DNA from: a bacterium
GTDB lineage: Bacteria; Armatimonadota; UBA5829
Length of the DNA stretch: 40,937 bases
Assembly: GCA_021372295.1 (NCBI GenBank)
Contig: JAJFUS010000021.1
Coordinates: 1 to 40,937, forward strand
Reading direction: 5' to 3'
The position numbers and the translations under genes were made by a program. The notes under the pieces are model-generated. The model made no database searches, was not told where the DNA came from, and was given only the letters and a program-made list of their open reading frames with translations. Positions 9,701-17,014 of this stretch are shown here, in pieces. The number at the start of each line of letters is the position of its first letter. The stretch's first letter is position 1.

Positions 9701-9919
9701 GGATATGCCCAGGACGCGGCGCGTGGAAATGTTGTAGTGGTGCGATCGAATGGAGACGCACTGCCGAAGAATTCCGTACGGGGCGTTATGCCCGGCGACA
9801 CTATTGTCGTGCCTAACACCGGCATTATCGACATCGCCAAGAGATGGGAAAGAATGGGATCTGTGACAAGTGTCCTCTCCGACGTATTCAGTACGGTTTA
9901 CATGTTGGCTAATCTCTAA
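6707..9919 (+). CDS. Multi-SLBB polysaccharide export protein (Wza family)
   Basis: The protein has 1070 residues counted from ATG 6707. A longer frame would begin inside the previous gene and upstream of the promoter, so it is rejected. In order: a signal peptide (1-22), a Thr/Ser-rich linker, a coiled coil (about 85-170), a polysaccharide export domain (about 210-285, PDDYKIRKGDTLLVVAHSSL) and seven SLBB-like beta-grasp repeats. Each repeat carries a GxVxxPGxY-type core, starting near residues 290, 374, 461, 555, 647, 738 and 968. A long acidic Lys/Gly-rich spacer separates the last two. Wza has far fewer SLBB units, so this is an enlarged periplasmic channel or connector. It should act in capsule or exopolysaccharide export across the periplasm and outer membrane. 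No glycosyltransferase or Wzc partner lies nearby. Confidence 0.88.
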   Translation: MKHSSVIIQTILILVIASGAWAANTTATTQPSTTTGQYGSAKNRTTTGSTKSTKSSASDNQKTTNSTDNKIEQVKKSSILDGALPELTQAEELQKAEELFQQKTSDLNTVLEDIGKRIEDLRRQTDRPMQEDLNRVNDDLALVENALNSIDITKLSPLTQLQRTELQDKIFEHKLSMEILNRRWSGEWDVFGLDFFQSAPPVASPDNKTVPDDYKIRKGDTLLVVAHSSLGSQDEYSRQVDGSGTILLPGAGRVSAAGRTAAQVEKVLAGRISSKFKQITVDVTVQAMSPMQVQVAGEAARPGTYVLEGMATVFNALYQAGGPKKSGSLRHISLIRSGCPTRNIDLYDFLLNGSKKSDVLLKDGDSIFIRPVGQTIVVGGEVVRPGRYEPTFPITLGKALEMAGGAKSGGYLQSVQVERVENGEYRALLSETIGGKSGNSSFALQPGDQVIVSTVRQDPTNQIAVTGLVGAPGMYGFREGMRISEVVKMAQGLAKDKEVYGGRADILRIEPFKGAEIISFDLNKALEGDEKNDIVLHKLDRVFVYSPEQVVFRPKLVTLDGCVARPGTYKRTGGMRVSDIVAAAGGVLPEAYLSRADLIRMEDGERTQLVRVDLQAALNGDPDANVELRDRDKLMIFAHEDVQWQDRTVRIEGAVQKPGEYTRSDDMRVSDLIFKAGGLLPEAGKTAEMARCSHSGSSSVSTIDLNAIASTTDSDPLLEDRDVVTIPAVNPYLRGPEVVFITGEVAKPGPYVLTSQDDKLLDVIKRAGGLTQHADTNGLLFLRQKATFEKDHRNKDSDVILEKAKLFADKQFLTQLAKMGVKLPEDFMLSNQENTDESATTQINEDLENTEQPGMFTGDQPIQSAEDILRVMKKENDKDRISAMGPPVEDDEYKNGGKGGKNLKDGNGSKPGFPEDGMNKLTTDDATLDLVDSTRISISLSNALNDSTAPDNMVMRDGDRIFIPRITNVVTVIGAVLHPHSFAAAADKNVDYYLERSGGYAQDAARGNVVVVRSNGDALPKNSVRGVMPGDTIVVPNTGIIDIAKRWERMGSVTSVLSDVFSTVYMLANL

Positions 9920-9969
9920 ACTTGCAGTATTCGGAACAAATATATGCCGGTTGGTCGTAAATTTTATAT

Positions 9970-10695
9970 ATGAGTAAACTGTGCACGTGGATTTTTGCCC
10001 TGTTGTTGGCGGCATCGGCGCTGACCGTCAGGGTGGCAATAATGACCTCCGGCGTCAGAATGCTGCTGGCAGGCACTGTGATCTTCGGGATGTTCACGGG
10101 GTTTGTGCATCTTATTAAGCTGCCGGGGCATAAACCTCGCGTCTTGTATCCAGCGGTTTTCTTTGTCGCATTGTTTATTGTTTGGGCGATTATGGCCGAC
10201 AGGCCCGTCAAAGTCCCCTTGCTGCGGGAGACTTACGTCAAGCGTCTTCAGAAGTTTGAAGGCACCCGATACGTATGGGGCGGAGAGACCACCGCCGGCA
10301 TAGACTGTTCCGGGCTGGCACGATCCGCACTATGGAACGCTATGCTGGTCGAGGGTGCGCGCGAGGTCAACCCCAAGCTTCTGGGCAAAAACTTGTGGCA
10401 CTTCTGGTGGCGGGATATGAGTGCCAGAGATATCCTAAAAGGCAGGTATGGCTATACAAAAGTAATAGGCCATGCGTATAAACTTGCCGGATATGATAAC
10501 AGCAATCTTAATCCGGGAGATATGGCAGTGGCGCAGGGAATTCATGTTCTCGTATATGTCGGCAAGAATCGTTGGATCGAGGCCAATCCCGACGAAAAGA
10601 AAGTAGTCATCCGCACGGCCTCGGCAGGTTCCAAGCGGCCGTACTTCAACACTCCAGTCACATTTGTGCGCTGGAAAATGTTGCAAGAGCGTTAA
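9970..10695 (+). CDS. Membrane-anchored NlpC/P60-family cysteine peptidase
   Basis: The protein has 241 residues. Two or three hydrophobic segments (about 4-24, 30-48 and 60-76) are followed by an NlpC/P60 domain. Its catalytic Cys113 lies in IDCSGLARSAL, preceded by the typical YVWGG. The catalytic His192 is in GIHVLVYVG, and a polar third residue lies near 205 (WIEANPDEK). This family cleaves gamma-D-Glu-diamino acid bonds in peptidoglycan stems or hydrolyses related amides. The active site should face the periplasm. No clear ribosome-binding site precedes the ATG. The stop codon is immediately followed by the rsmE ATG, so the two are probably co-transcribed. Confidence 0.8.
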   Translation: MSKLCTWIFALLLAASALTVRVAIMTSGVRMLLAGTVIFGMFTGFVHLIKLPGHKPRVLYPAVFFVALFIVWAIMADRPVKVPLLRETYVKRLQKFEGTRYVWGGETTAGIDCSGLARSALWNAMLVEGAREVNPKLLGKNLWHFWWRDMSARDILKGRYGYTKVIGHAYKLAGYDNSNLNPGDMAVAQGIHVLVYVGKNRWIEANPDEKKVVIRTASAGSKRPYFNTPVTFVRWKMLQER

Positions 10696-11445
10696 ATGGC
10701 CAATCACCGCAGGTTCTTCATCAATCCCAGTCAAATCGACGGCTCCGACGCCATGATTCGAGGCGAGACCGCCAGACAAATCACCAAGGTGCTTCGTCTG
10801 CGTGAGGGCGACGTAATTTGCATTCTCGACGACTTAGGAAACGAACACAGCTCCTTAATCACCGCAGTGTCTAGGAACGAAGTGTCGGTCAGAATACTCG
10901 GTTCGACCTCCTGCGACAGAGAACCGACCATTCATCTCACACTCGCAATTTGCCTGCCCAAAGGCGACAAACTGGACTTAATTGTTCAGAAGTGCGCGGA
11001 GTTGGGAATATCAAAGTACGTGATTGTCGATTCCGAGCGTGTGGTGACCCGACCGGACAGCGCCAGGGCAGTTGAGAAGATCGAAAGATGGCGGCGAATC
11101 GCCTCCGAAGCAGTTGAGCAGTGCGGCGGCGCGCGTGTGCCCGAGGTGGCCGGAATAGTCGGTTTTCCTGATCTTGCCGACGAAATCGCGCAAAACGACC
11201 TTGCGCTGATCGCGTGGGAGGAAGAAAAAAGCGTCGGGCTAAAGCAGGCGCTGAAGGAAAACGCCAGCGCGAAGTCGGTGATGCTCATTGTTGGGCCGGA
11301 AGGCGGGCTCACTGAGAGCGAGGTAGAACTTGCGAAGTCTGCGGGCGCAAAATGTGTCAGCCTGGGCAGACGTGTGCTAAGAGCCGAGACGGCCGCCATT
11401 GCCGCCTGCGCGATGATACTCTACGAACTCGGCGACGAACTTTGA
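10696..11445 (+). CDS. rsmE: 16S rRNA (uracil1498-N3)-methyltransferase
   Basis: This SPOUT-class methyltransferase modifies U1498 of 16S rRNA with S-adenosylmethionine. At 249 residues it matches the family. It has an N-terminal PUA-like domain (HRRFFINPSQ ... HITKVLRLREGD type) and a knotted C-terminal domain with IGPEGGLTESE-like and LGRRVLRAETAA motifs that form the SAM site. The start codon directly abuts the preceding stop. Repeat copy 2 follows 12 bases after its stop. Confidence 0.95.
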   Translation: MANHRRFFINPSQIDGSDAMIRGETARQITKVLRLREGDVICILDDLGNEHSSLITAVSRNEVSVRILGSTSCDREPTIHLTLAICLPKGDKLDLIVQKCAELGISKYVIVDSERVVTRPDSARAVEKIERWRRIASEAVEQCGGARVPEVAGIVGFPDLADEIAQNDLALIAWEEEKSVGLKQALKENASAKSVMLIVGPEGGLTESEVELAKSAGAKCVSLGRRVLRAETAAIAACAMILYELGDEL

Positions 11446-11457
11446 GAGTCAAGTATA

Positions 11458-11709
11458 GGGTGTGTTCAACACATGGGAAGATTCGGGGTTCTGCCCCAAA
11501 CCCTGCCAGAGACTCTGTCTCTGGACTCTGCAAGGAAACCAGGTTTCCTTGACCTTCTGACTCATAGTTGGATGATCCCTTAAGGGATCATCCAACTATG
11601 GAACGGGGGTCCGGGGGCCACTCGGCTCCTGGCGGGATCCAAGGGCAGCGCCCTTGGTGGGAGTCTGAGGGTGAAACCCTCAGATCATTCCTCATGTTTG
11701 ACGCGCCCC
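11458..11709 (+). repeat. Dispersed palindromic repeat, copy 2
   Basis: The shell is the same as at 58-313 and in the same orientation. The imperfect terminal inverted repeats are GGGTGTGTTCAA at the left and the complement of GGGGCGCGTCAA at the right. It has the same row of small hairpins and a perfect 38-nt palindrome at 11563-11600. The palindrome arms differ in sequence from copy 1 (CATAGTTGGATGATCCC against CGAACTTAATTATCCCC), but length, symmetry and the CCCTTAAGGG centre are kept. It fills the gap between rsmE and the next gene and can also serve as a terminator. Confidence 0.85.
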
Positions 11710-11800
11710 GGTTATCCTGCAGGAATTTGCTTGTCGGTGCGGAAGGAAAACATGAGTGTGCCGGGCAACCGGCAAAAAATACGCATTAGAGCGGTAGAAT

Positions 11801-13366
11801 ATGGCCATGCCCGAACAAACTACCCTGGGAATGAGGCAGCTCAGGGTCACAGACAACTTGGCGCAACTGCTTGACGTTTTGCCTACGGCGATCCGCCGCA
11901 GACTCGAGGAGCAGGAAGACGTCGAAGACCTCCTCGAGATCGTGATGGATCTCGGCCGCGAACCCGAAGCGCGGTTCCCCTTGAGAGTGATGCAGCTTGC
12001 GGATATTGCCGTTAAAGCTGAGGACATCGCGTACGTGGTCGAGCGGGTCGGCCAGTTCGGCAAAGACAACCGCGCAGGCATCGAGCGCACACTTCACCGC
12101 ATATCCGCGATCCGCAACAGGCAGGGGACGATAGTCGGCCTCACATGCCGCATCGGCCGCGCGGTCTACGGCACAATAGATATTATCCGCGACGTGGTTG
12201 AAGGAGGTCGCAGCATACTCATGCTGGGCCGGCCCGGCGTCGGCAAGACCACCAAGCTCAGAGAGGTCGCCAGGATTCTTTCCGACGAGTTCAAAAAGCG
12301 GGTGGTGATCGTCGACACGTCAAACGAAATCGCAGGTGATGGGGACATCCCACATCCCGCAATAGGACATGCGCGCCGGATGCAGGTTTCGACTCCAGAT
12401 CAACAGCACGCGGTGATGATCGAGGCGGTCGAAAATCACATGCCCGAAGTCATTGTGATCGACGAAATCGGCACCGAACAGGAAGCATTCGCCGCCCGCA
12501 CCATTGCCGAGCGAGGTGTAATGCTCGTCGCGACTGCTCACGGCAATTCTCTCGACAACCTGCTTATGAACCCGACCTTGTCTGACCTTGTCGGTGGAAT
12601 CCAGGCTGTCACTCTTTCGGACGAAGAAGCCAAGCGCCGCGGCACGCAAAAGACCGTGCTCGAACGTAAGGCTCCGCCTACGTTCGACGTTCTCATCGAG
12701 ATTATGGAGATGGACAAGCTCGCGATCCATCATGATGTGGCGGCGATTGTGGATAAGATGCTCCGCGGCGCTCCTCCAAGACCCGAGATCAGGGTGCGCA
12801 ACCCCGAGGGCGAGGTCGAAGTGGTGCAGTCCGGCGACCTGGTAAGTCGAACGGAACCTCACGCTTCCAGGCTGGAGCACGAGCACGAGGTGGTCGAAAC
12901 CAACCCGATGACGGCCATAGTTAAGGTTTTTCCATACGGAGTGAGCCGAAATCGTCTGGAACGAGCCATAAAAGAACTGAAAGTGCCGGCCTATATTGTA
13001 AAGGATCTCGGTGAATCCAACGCCGTGATAACCCTAAAAACCCACGAGCGCAAGGACATCGGTCTGCTGCAGGAAGCAAAACGGCATGGAAAACCCGTCT
13101 ATGTGATTAAAAGCAACACCTACGCCCAAATTGCGGGCGCAATGCGCGAGATATTCCACCTTGGGCCATCCAACGAAGAAGAAGATGCCCTGCGCGAGGT
13201 CGAAGAGGCTGTAGCCAGGCTCATGGAGACCGGCGAAGCGCAGGAGCTCTCGCCGCAGTCCAGCTTCCTGAGAAGAATTCAGCACCAGATGGTGGAGAAA
13301 TGTGACTTGATGTCCGCAAGCATCGGCACGGAGCCTTATCGACGGGTCAGGATATTCCGGGGGTAA
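11801..13366 (+). CDS. AAA ATPase with R3H domain (Ycf45 / SpoIIIAA-like)
   Basis: The protein has 521 residues. The N-terminal half resembles stage III sporulation protein AA and chloroplast Ycf45. Walker A is GRPGVGKTT near 143-151, Walker B is VIVIDEIGTE near 223-232, and a conserved RTIAERG...VATAHG segment follows. A spacer leads to a C-terminal nucleic-acid-binding stretch that ends in an R3H-like motif (QHQMVEKCDLMSASIG). Such proteins occur in Firmicutes, Cyanobacteria and Armatimonadota-type genomes. The precise role is unproven but likely an RNA- or DNA-linked ATPase. A second ATG at 11807 is an equally possible start; neither has a strong ribosome-binding site. Confidence 0.82.
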   Translation: MAMPEQTTLGMRQLRVTDNLAQLLDVLPTAIRRRLEEQEDVEDLLEIVMDLGREPEARFPLRVMQLADIAVKAEDIAYVVERVGQFGKDNRAGIERTLHRISAIRNRQGTIVGLTCRIGRAVYGTIDIIRDVVEGGRSILMLGRPGVGKTTKLREVARILSDEFKKRVVIVDTSNEIAGDGDIPHPAIGHARRMQVSTPDQQHAVMIEAVENHMPEVIVIDEIGTEQEAFAARTIAERGVMLVATAHGNSLDNLLMNPTLSDLVGGIQAVTLSDEEAKRRGTQKTVLERKAPPTFDVLIEIMEMDKLAIHHDVAAIVDKMLRGAPPRPEIRVRNPEGEVEVVQSGDLVSRTEPHASRLEHEHEVVETNPMTAIVKVFPYGVSRNRLERAIKELKVPAYIVKDLGESNAVITLKTHERKDIGLLQEAKRHGKPVYVIKSNTYAQIAGAMREIFHLGPSNEEEDALREVEEAVARLMETGEAQELSPQSSFLRRIQHQMVEKCDLMSASIGTEPYRRVRIFRG

Positions 13367-13481
13367 GGGCAGCTTACTGATTGCGGTTGGAATTTACGTC
13401 TGCGTGGAATTGATGGGTTTGTGAAGAGCGTCGTTCCAGAAGCATATAGACAGATAATTGCAAAAGAGAACGGGATACTCT

Positions 13482-14729
13482 ATGAACATCTACACAACCT
13501 ATTATCGTTCTAGGGGATGGCTTCAAGCTTATTTGTTTATTTACCGGTTTAGGTGGACGTACCCAGTCGGTTTAGCAGGATTAGTTATTGGTGTTTATAG
13601 ATTTACTAGTAACGTACCTATATCAGGTTTTGAGTTGACTGTAGCATTGTTAGGCTTGCTTTGTGGTGCGCTGTGCGCTCTTCATAACATGTTGGATATG
13701 CACCGAAATGCTGACGATCATTATGCTGTAAAGCTGCGCGTTTTACCTGAGTCATATAATGCTATTGCGAAGTCGTGCAAATACACTGATTTTGAGCACA
13801 TTGTATTTGCCGAACACGCAGCATTATACAGTGAATCACTGAATAGGTTGATTGATAGCGCGCCTATTCGCATTGATACTGATCGTCATCGATTTCGTCT
13901 AAACTCTGAAGTCAACTCCATCGTTCCAACCGCCTTGCACAAGTCGAAGCGTATAATTTTCAACTCTCTTAAAGTGAGAATGGCGTCCGATATTACGCCT
14001 GAAAGTGTGTTGAGACATGAACGTGTGAAGATACAAAAGACGGACTACTTTTCATCTTGCTGCACGAACGACATGATTGGATGGGCAGTAAGGTTGAGAA
14101 AGAGCAAGACCGTTGTCTATGACGGCATGAGCTATATGATTAATGGCAATGCGCTGTCCGATCTTTCAGACAGCGAATGTTCAAACGATATTGGGATTAG
14201 CACACTCGTATTTACGAGAGATGGATATATGATCCTGCCCTACAATTCCATGGATTCCGCAAAGAGTCCCGGCAAGCTTGCGCCCGCCAGTGGATCTGCT
14301 GATTGGAAAGATTTGAAAGGTTGTTCAACTCTGCAGGAGTTTGTTATTCGAGCGATGGAACGTGAGATGGTTGAAGAGTGCGGTCTGAGGCAGAGCAATG
14401 ATCAGTTTGTGCGCACTCACTTGACCGGCTATGCGCGCTACTTGAATCTGGGGGGAAAACCAGAATATTTTGGTGTGTCGATCATTAGCGATGACCATAA
14501 TAGAGTCACTGTAGCACGCAAAGAGGGTCCATTCACCAAAGATCACAAAATGATTAAACTCAGGTGTGAGCCAAATCGCGAAGCATTTATCCAATGGCTA
14601 AATGACACGTTTGGTGATGTCGAGTCCGAGGCTTCCTTTGCTTTGTTCCTGTCTATAAGATTTCTTCAGGACTATATTCGTTTTACGCCGCAGGCATTTG
14701 ATGAAATATGGCGAAGCATGGAGCTTTGA
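13482..14729 (+). CDS. Membrane-tethered Nudix hydrolase-like protein
   Basis: The protein has 415 residues. Two hydrophobic segments (about 22-40 and 48-70) are followed by a mixed middle domain (70-240) that I do not recognise. A C-terminal Nudix domain has an exact box: G280-x5-E286-x7-R294-E-M-V-E-E-C-G-L302. It should therefore hydrolyse a nucleoside diphosphate-linked substrate at the membrane face, with Mg2+. It stands alone between a housekeeping ATPase and tmk. Its codon use is more AT-rich and more relaxed than that of its neighbours, which suggests transfer. A TTG eight codons upstream is a possible alternative start. The substrate cannot be read from the sequence. Confidence 0.75.
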   Translation: MNIYTTYYRSRGWLQAYLFIYRFRWTYPVGLAGLVIGVYRFTSNVPISGFELTVALLGLLCGALCALHNMLDMHRNADDHYAVKLRVLPESYNAIAKSCKYTDFEHIVFAEHAALYSESLNRLIDSAPIRIDTDRHRFRLNSEVNSIVPTALHKSKRIIFNSLKVRMASDITPESVLRHERVKIQKTDYFSSCCTNDMIGWAVRLRKSKTVVYDGMSYMINGNALSDLSDSECSNDIGISTLVFTRDGYMILPYNSMDSAKSPGKLAPASGSADWKDLKGCSTLQEFVIRAMEREMVEECGLRQSNDQFVRTHLTGYARYLNLGGKPEYFGVSIISDDHNRVTVARKEGPFTKDHKMIKLRCEPNREAFIQWLNDTFGDVESEASFALFLSIRFLQDYIRFTPQAFDEIWRSMEL

Positions 14730-14816
14730 TATTCGTTATTTTTATGCTTCGGGACATACGTACACGAAACATATAAGACAACAAACTTCGCGGGCGCATG
14801 CCCCGATGGGTAAATC

Positions 14817-15416
14817 GTGCGTAAAGGTTTTTTTCTCACAATAGAAGGCGTTGAAGGCGCGGGTAAGAGCACTCTTGCCGAGAGAATTGCAAATGTTCTG
14901 CGCGCGTGTGGCCGCGAGGTGATCGTGACGATGGAGCCGGGCGGGTGCGAACTCGGCGTTCGCGTGAGGCAATTGGTACTCGACAGCGCAAATGTCATAT
15001 CGGATCGAGCGGAACTGCTGCTTTTTGAGGCGGCAAGGGCCCAGCATGTGGACGAGACCATTCTCCCGGCGCTGAGCTGCGGGGCGGTTGTGATCTGCGA
15101 CAGGTTCGCTGATTCGTCGCTGGCCTATCAGGGCTATGCGCGCGGGATCGACCCGGATATGGTCAGGACTCTCAACGACTTCGCCGCGTCGGGGCTTGTG
15201 CCCGACCTCACAATACTTCTCGATCTGCCGGTGGATAAGGGGCTTGCGCGGCAGAATGGGGTCGACAGGGTCTCGTCAGAGGGAGTCGGGTTCCATGAAT
15301 CGGTCAGGCAGGGATATCTGGCGCTGGCAAAAGCGGAGCCGGACAGGTTCGTAATAATCGATGCCACTGAAAGCATAGACAAGATCGTCAAACGAGCGTT
15401 AGAGGTGATCGAATGA
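14817..15416 (+). CDS. tmk: Thymidylate kinase
   Basis: This kinase phosphorylates dTMP to dTDP. At 199 residues it has the P-loop EGVEGAGKST near 10-19, the DR motif in VICDRFADSSLAYQG near 90-104 and a short LID region. The start is GTG, since an in-frame stop lies two codons before it. The stop overlaps the next start as ATGA. The order tmk-darA-holB is the conserved one known from Bacillus, which supports all three assignments. Confidence 0.95.
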   Translation: MRKGFFLTIEGVEGAGKSTLAERIANVLRACGREVIVTMEPGGCELGVRVRQLVLDSANVISDRAELLLFEAARAQHVDETILPALSCGAVVICDRFADSSLAYQGYARGIDPDMVRTLNDFAASGLVPDLTILLDLPVDKGLARQNGVDRVSSEGVGFHESVRQGYLALAKAEPDRFVIIDATESIDKIVKRALEVIE

Positions 15417-15742
15417 AGCTGCTGATTTCAATAGTCCACGAAAGGGATAAGCAGAGAGTCAACGACGCGCTGTTGAGAGCGGGTTACAAGTTTACTGTGG
15501 TCGCCTCGACCGGCGGGTTTCTGCGCGACGGCAACACCACGCTCCTGATCGGCGCGGAAGAAAATCAGGTTGATGATATAATCGAAGTGATAGGCGGGTG
15601 CTGCTCATCGAGGGACGAATACATCAATCAGACTCCGCCGGACGCGCTCGGCGCGGCGGGAGTCCTGTTGAACCCGGTGAAAATAACCGTGGGTGGAGCC
15701 GTCGTGTTTGTAGTGGATGTGGAGCAGTTTGTCCGTGTGTAA
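15413..15742 (+). CDS. darA: Cyclic di-AMP receptor, PII-like (DarA/PstA)
   Basis: The 109-residue PII-like protein has the DarA/PstA/YaaQ pattern: KLLISIVHERDKQRVNDAL at the start, VVASTGGFLRDGNTTLLIG with the flexible B-loop, and a C-terminal VKITVGGAVVFVVDVEQF strand. In Firmicutes this family binds cyclic di-AMP as a trimer in the cytoplasm; its downstream partner is unknown. The start is coupled to tmk (ATGA) and the end overlaps holB. Its presence implies that this organism makes cyclic di-AMP, although no diadenylate cyclase lies in the window. Confidence 0.92.
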   Translation: MKLLISIVHERDKQRVNDALLRAGYKFTVVASTGGFLRDGNTTLLIGAEENQVDDIIEVIGGCCSSRDEYINQTPPDALGAAGVLLNPVKITVGGAVVFVVDVEQFVRV

Positions 15743-16751
15743 TCGTGTTGGGTTCGACAAGATAATCGGTCAGGAACTGGCAAAACGAGTGCTCGTGCGC
15801 GCATCGCGCGGGCAAAACCCCACGCACGCCTATCTGTTTCTGGGCTTGAAGAGTACCGGCAAGACAACTTTCGCCGTCGAACTGGGCAAGGCTTTGAACT
15901 GCCTGAACCCGGCCGACGGCCACGCGTGCGGGGAGTGCGCGATTTGTCATGCCGTCGAGCATGGCAACTTCCCCGACATTCGGATATGGTCGCCTGATGG
16001 TCAGAATACCAGGATCGACCAGATGCGCGAAATGCGCGATTTGGCCAAATTTGCCCCGAGCCGGGGCAAATGGAAGATCAACATTATCGAGCAGGGCGAT
16101 ACGCTGAATGACGAATCCGCTAACTGCATCCTCAAGCTCCTAGAAGAGCCGCCGGACTACCTCATCAACATTCTGCTCTTCCGAAATGCGGCCAACGCTA
16201 TCGCAACGATCAGGTCACGGTGTCAGTTGATCCGCTTCACGCAGGTCGATGCGAATGAGCTTGCTGCGCGGCTTGTCGAAGACTTCGGCGCAGACGCGAA
16301 AGAAGCCGAGTTTCTGTCGATATACTCTCAGGGTTGTCCCGGCAGAGCGATTGAGTTGATCGGCAATGAAGCGTTTTTCGAGCGCCGCAACGAGATAATC
16401 GACCTGGCTCACGCCGCATGTTCGGGAAATCCGTGGGTCGCGCTCAAACTGGCGGCAACCCTGAGGACATCGGATGACGACAAGAGCGCGAGGGATACCG
16501 TCATCGAGTCTCTGGATATGCTGCTGGTGTGGTATCGAGACCTGCTGGCCGCAAAACTGCAGGGCGAGGGCGCGAATGTGGTCAATCTGGACAAGATGGA
16601 TGAGATTAAGAGCCAGTGCGCTCGATACCCGCACGCAGGACATCTGACGAACGCCCTTGAGTCGATATTACACGCAAAGCGAGCAATCCTGGGCAACGCG
16701 AGCGGGCCTATCACAACCGAAGCGCTCATGATGAGCCTTGTAACTATCTGA
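15717..16751 (+). CDS. holB: DNA polymerase III, delta-prime subunit
   Basis: This clamp-loader subunit has 344 residues: an AAA fold with an intact Walker A at 43-51 (GLKSTGKTT) and a four-cysteine zinc site (C62, C71, C74, C77). The SRC motif region reads IRSRCQLIRF. The start is uncertain. ATG 15717 overlaps darA by 26 bases, while a GTG at 15735 would overlap less and still keep the conserved GFDKIIGQ start. The TGA stop lies in the first bases of repeat copy 3, so the repeat ends this gene. Confidence 0.92.
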   Translation: MWSSLSVCNRVGFDKIIGQELAKRVLVRASRGQNPTHAYLFLGLKSTGKTTFAVELGKALNCLNPADGHACGECAICHAVEHGNFPDIRIWSPDGQNTRIDQMREMRDLAKFAPSRGKWKINIIEQGDTLNDESANCILKLLEEPPDYLINILLFRNAANAIATIRSRCQLIRFTQVDANELAARLVEDFGADAKEAEFLSIYSQGCPGRAIELIGNEAFFERRNEIIDLAHAACSGNPWVALKLAATLRTSDDDKSARDTVIESLDMLLVWYRDLLAAKLQGEGANVVNLDKMDEIKSQCARYPHAGHLTNALESILHAKRAILGNASGPITTEALMMSLVTI

Positions 16752-17014
16752 GGGTTTCACCCTCAGCCTCCTGACCAAAGCAAATTGTTTACTCATTTAG
16801 ATGCATATAGTTGTGTAAACAATTTGCTTTGCCAAGGGCACTGCCCTTGGATCCCGCCAGGAGCCGAGTGGCCCCTGGACCCCCAGCTCTGAATTGACTG
16901 CCCCCTTTTAAGGGGGCAGTCAACTCAGGGTCAGAAGGTCAAGGAGACCTGGTTTCCTTGCAGAGTCCAGAAACAGAGTCTCTGGCCGGGGTTTGGGGCG
17001 GAGCCCCAAGATCA
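16749..17014 (-). repeat. Dispersed palindromic repeat, copy 3, between convergent genes
   Basis: This reverse-orientation copy keeps the shell of copies 1 and 2 but lacks their outermost inverted repeats. Its central palindrome (about 16889-16928) again has a different arm sequence, around GACTGCCCCC. Its left edge TGAGGGTTTCACCCTCA contains the holB stop codon. Its right edge GAGCCCCAAGATCA contains the stop codon of the gene at 17012-18493. It carries an extra inserted hairpin, listed separately. It probably works as a bidirectional transcription terminator. Confidence 0.85.
16776..16831. repeat. Nested hairpin inserted in repeat copy 3
   Basis: A perfect 17-bp inverted repeat (16776-16792 against 16815-16831) surrounds an AT-rich 22-nt loop. 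It interrupts the shell between CTGACC and AAGGGC, where copies 1 and 2 are continuous. Its base composition differs from the shell. It looks like a second, smaller palindromic unit inserted into the first. Confidence 0.75.
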
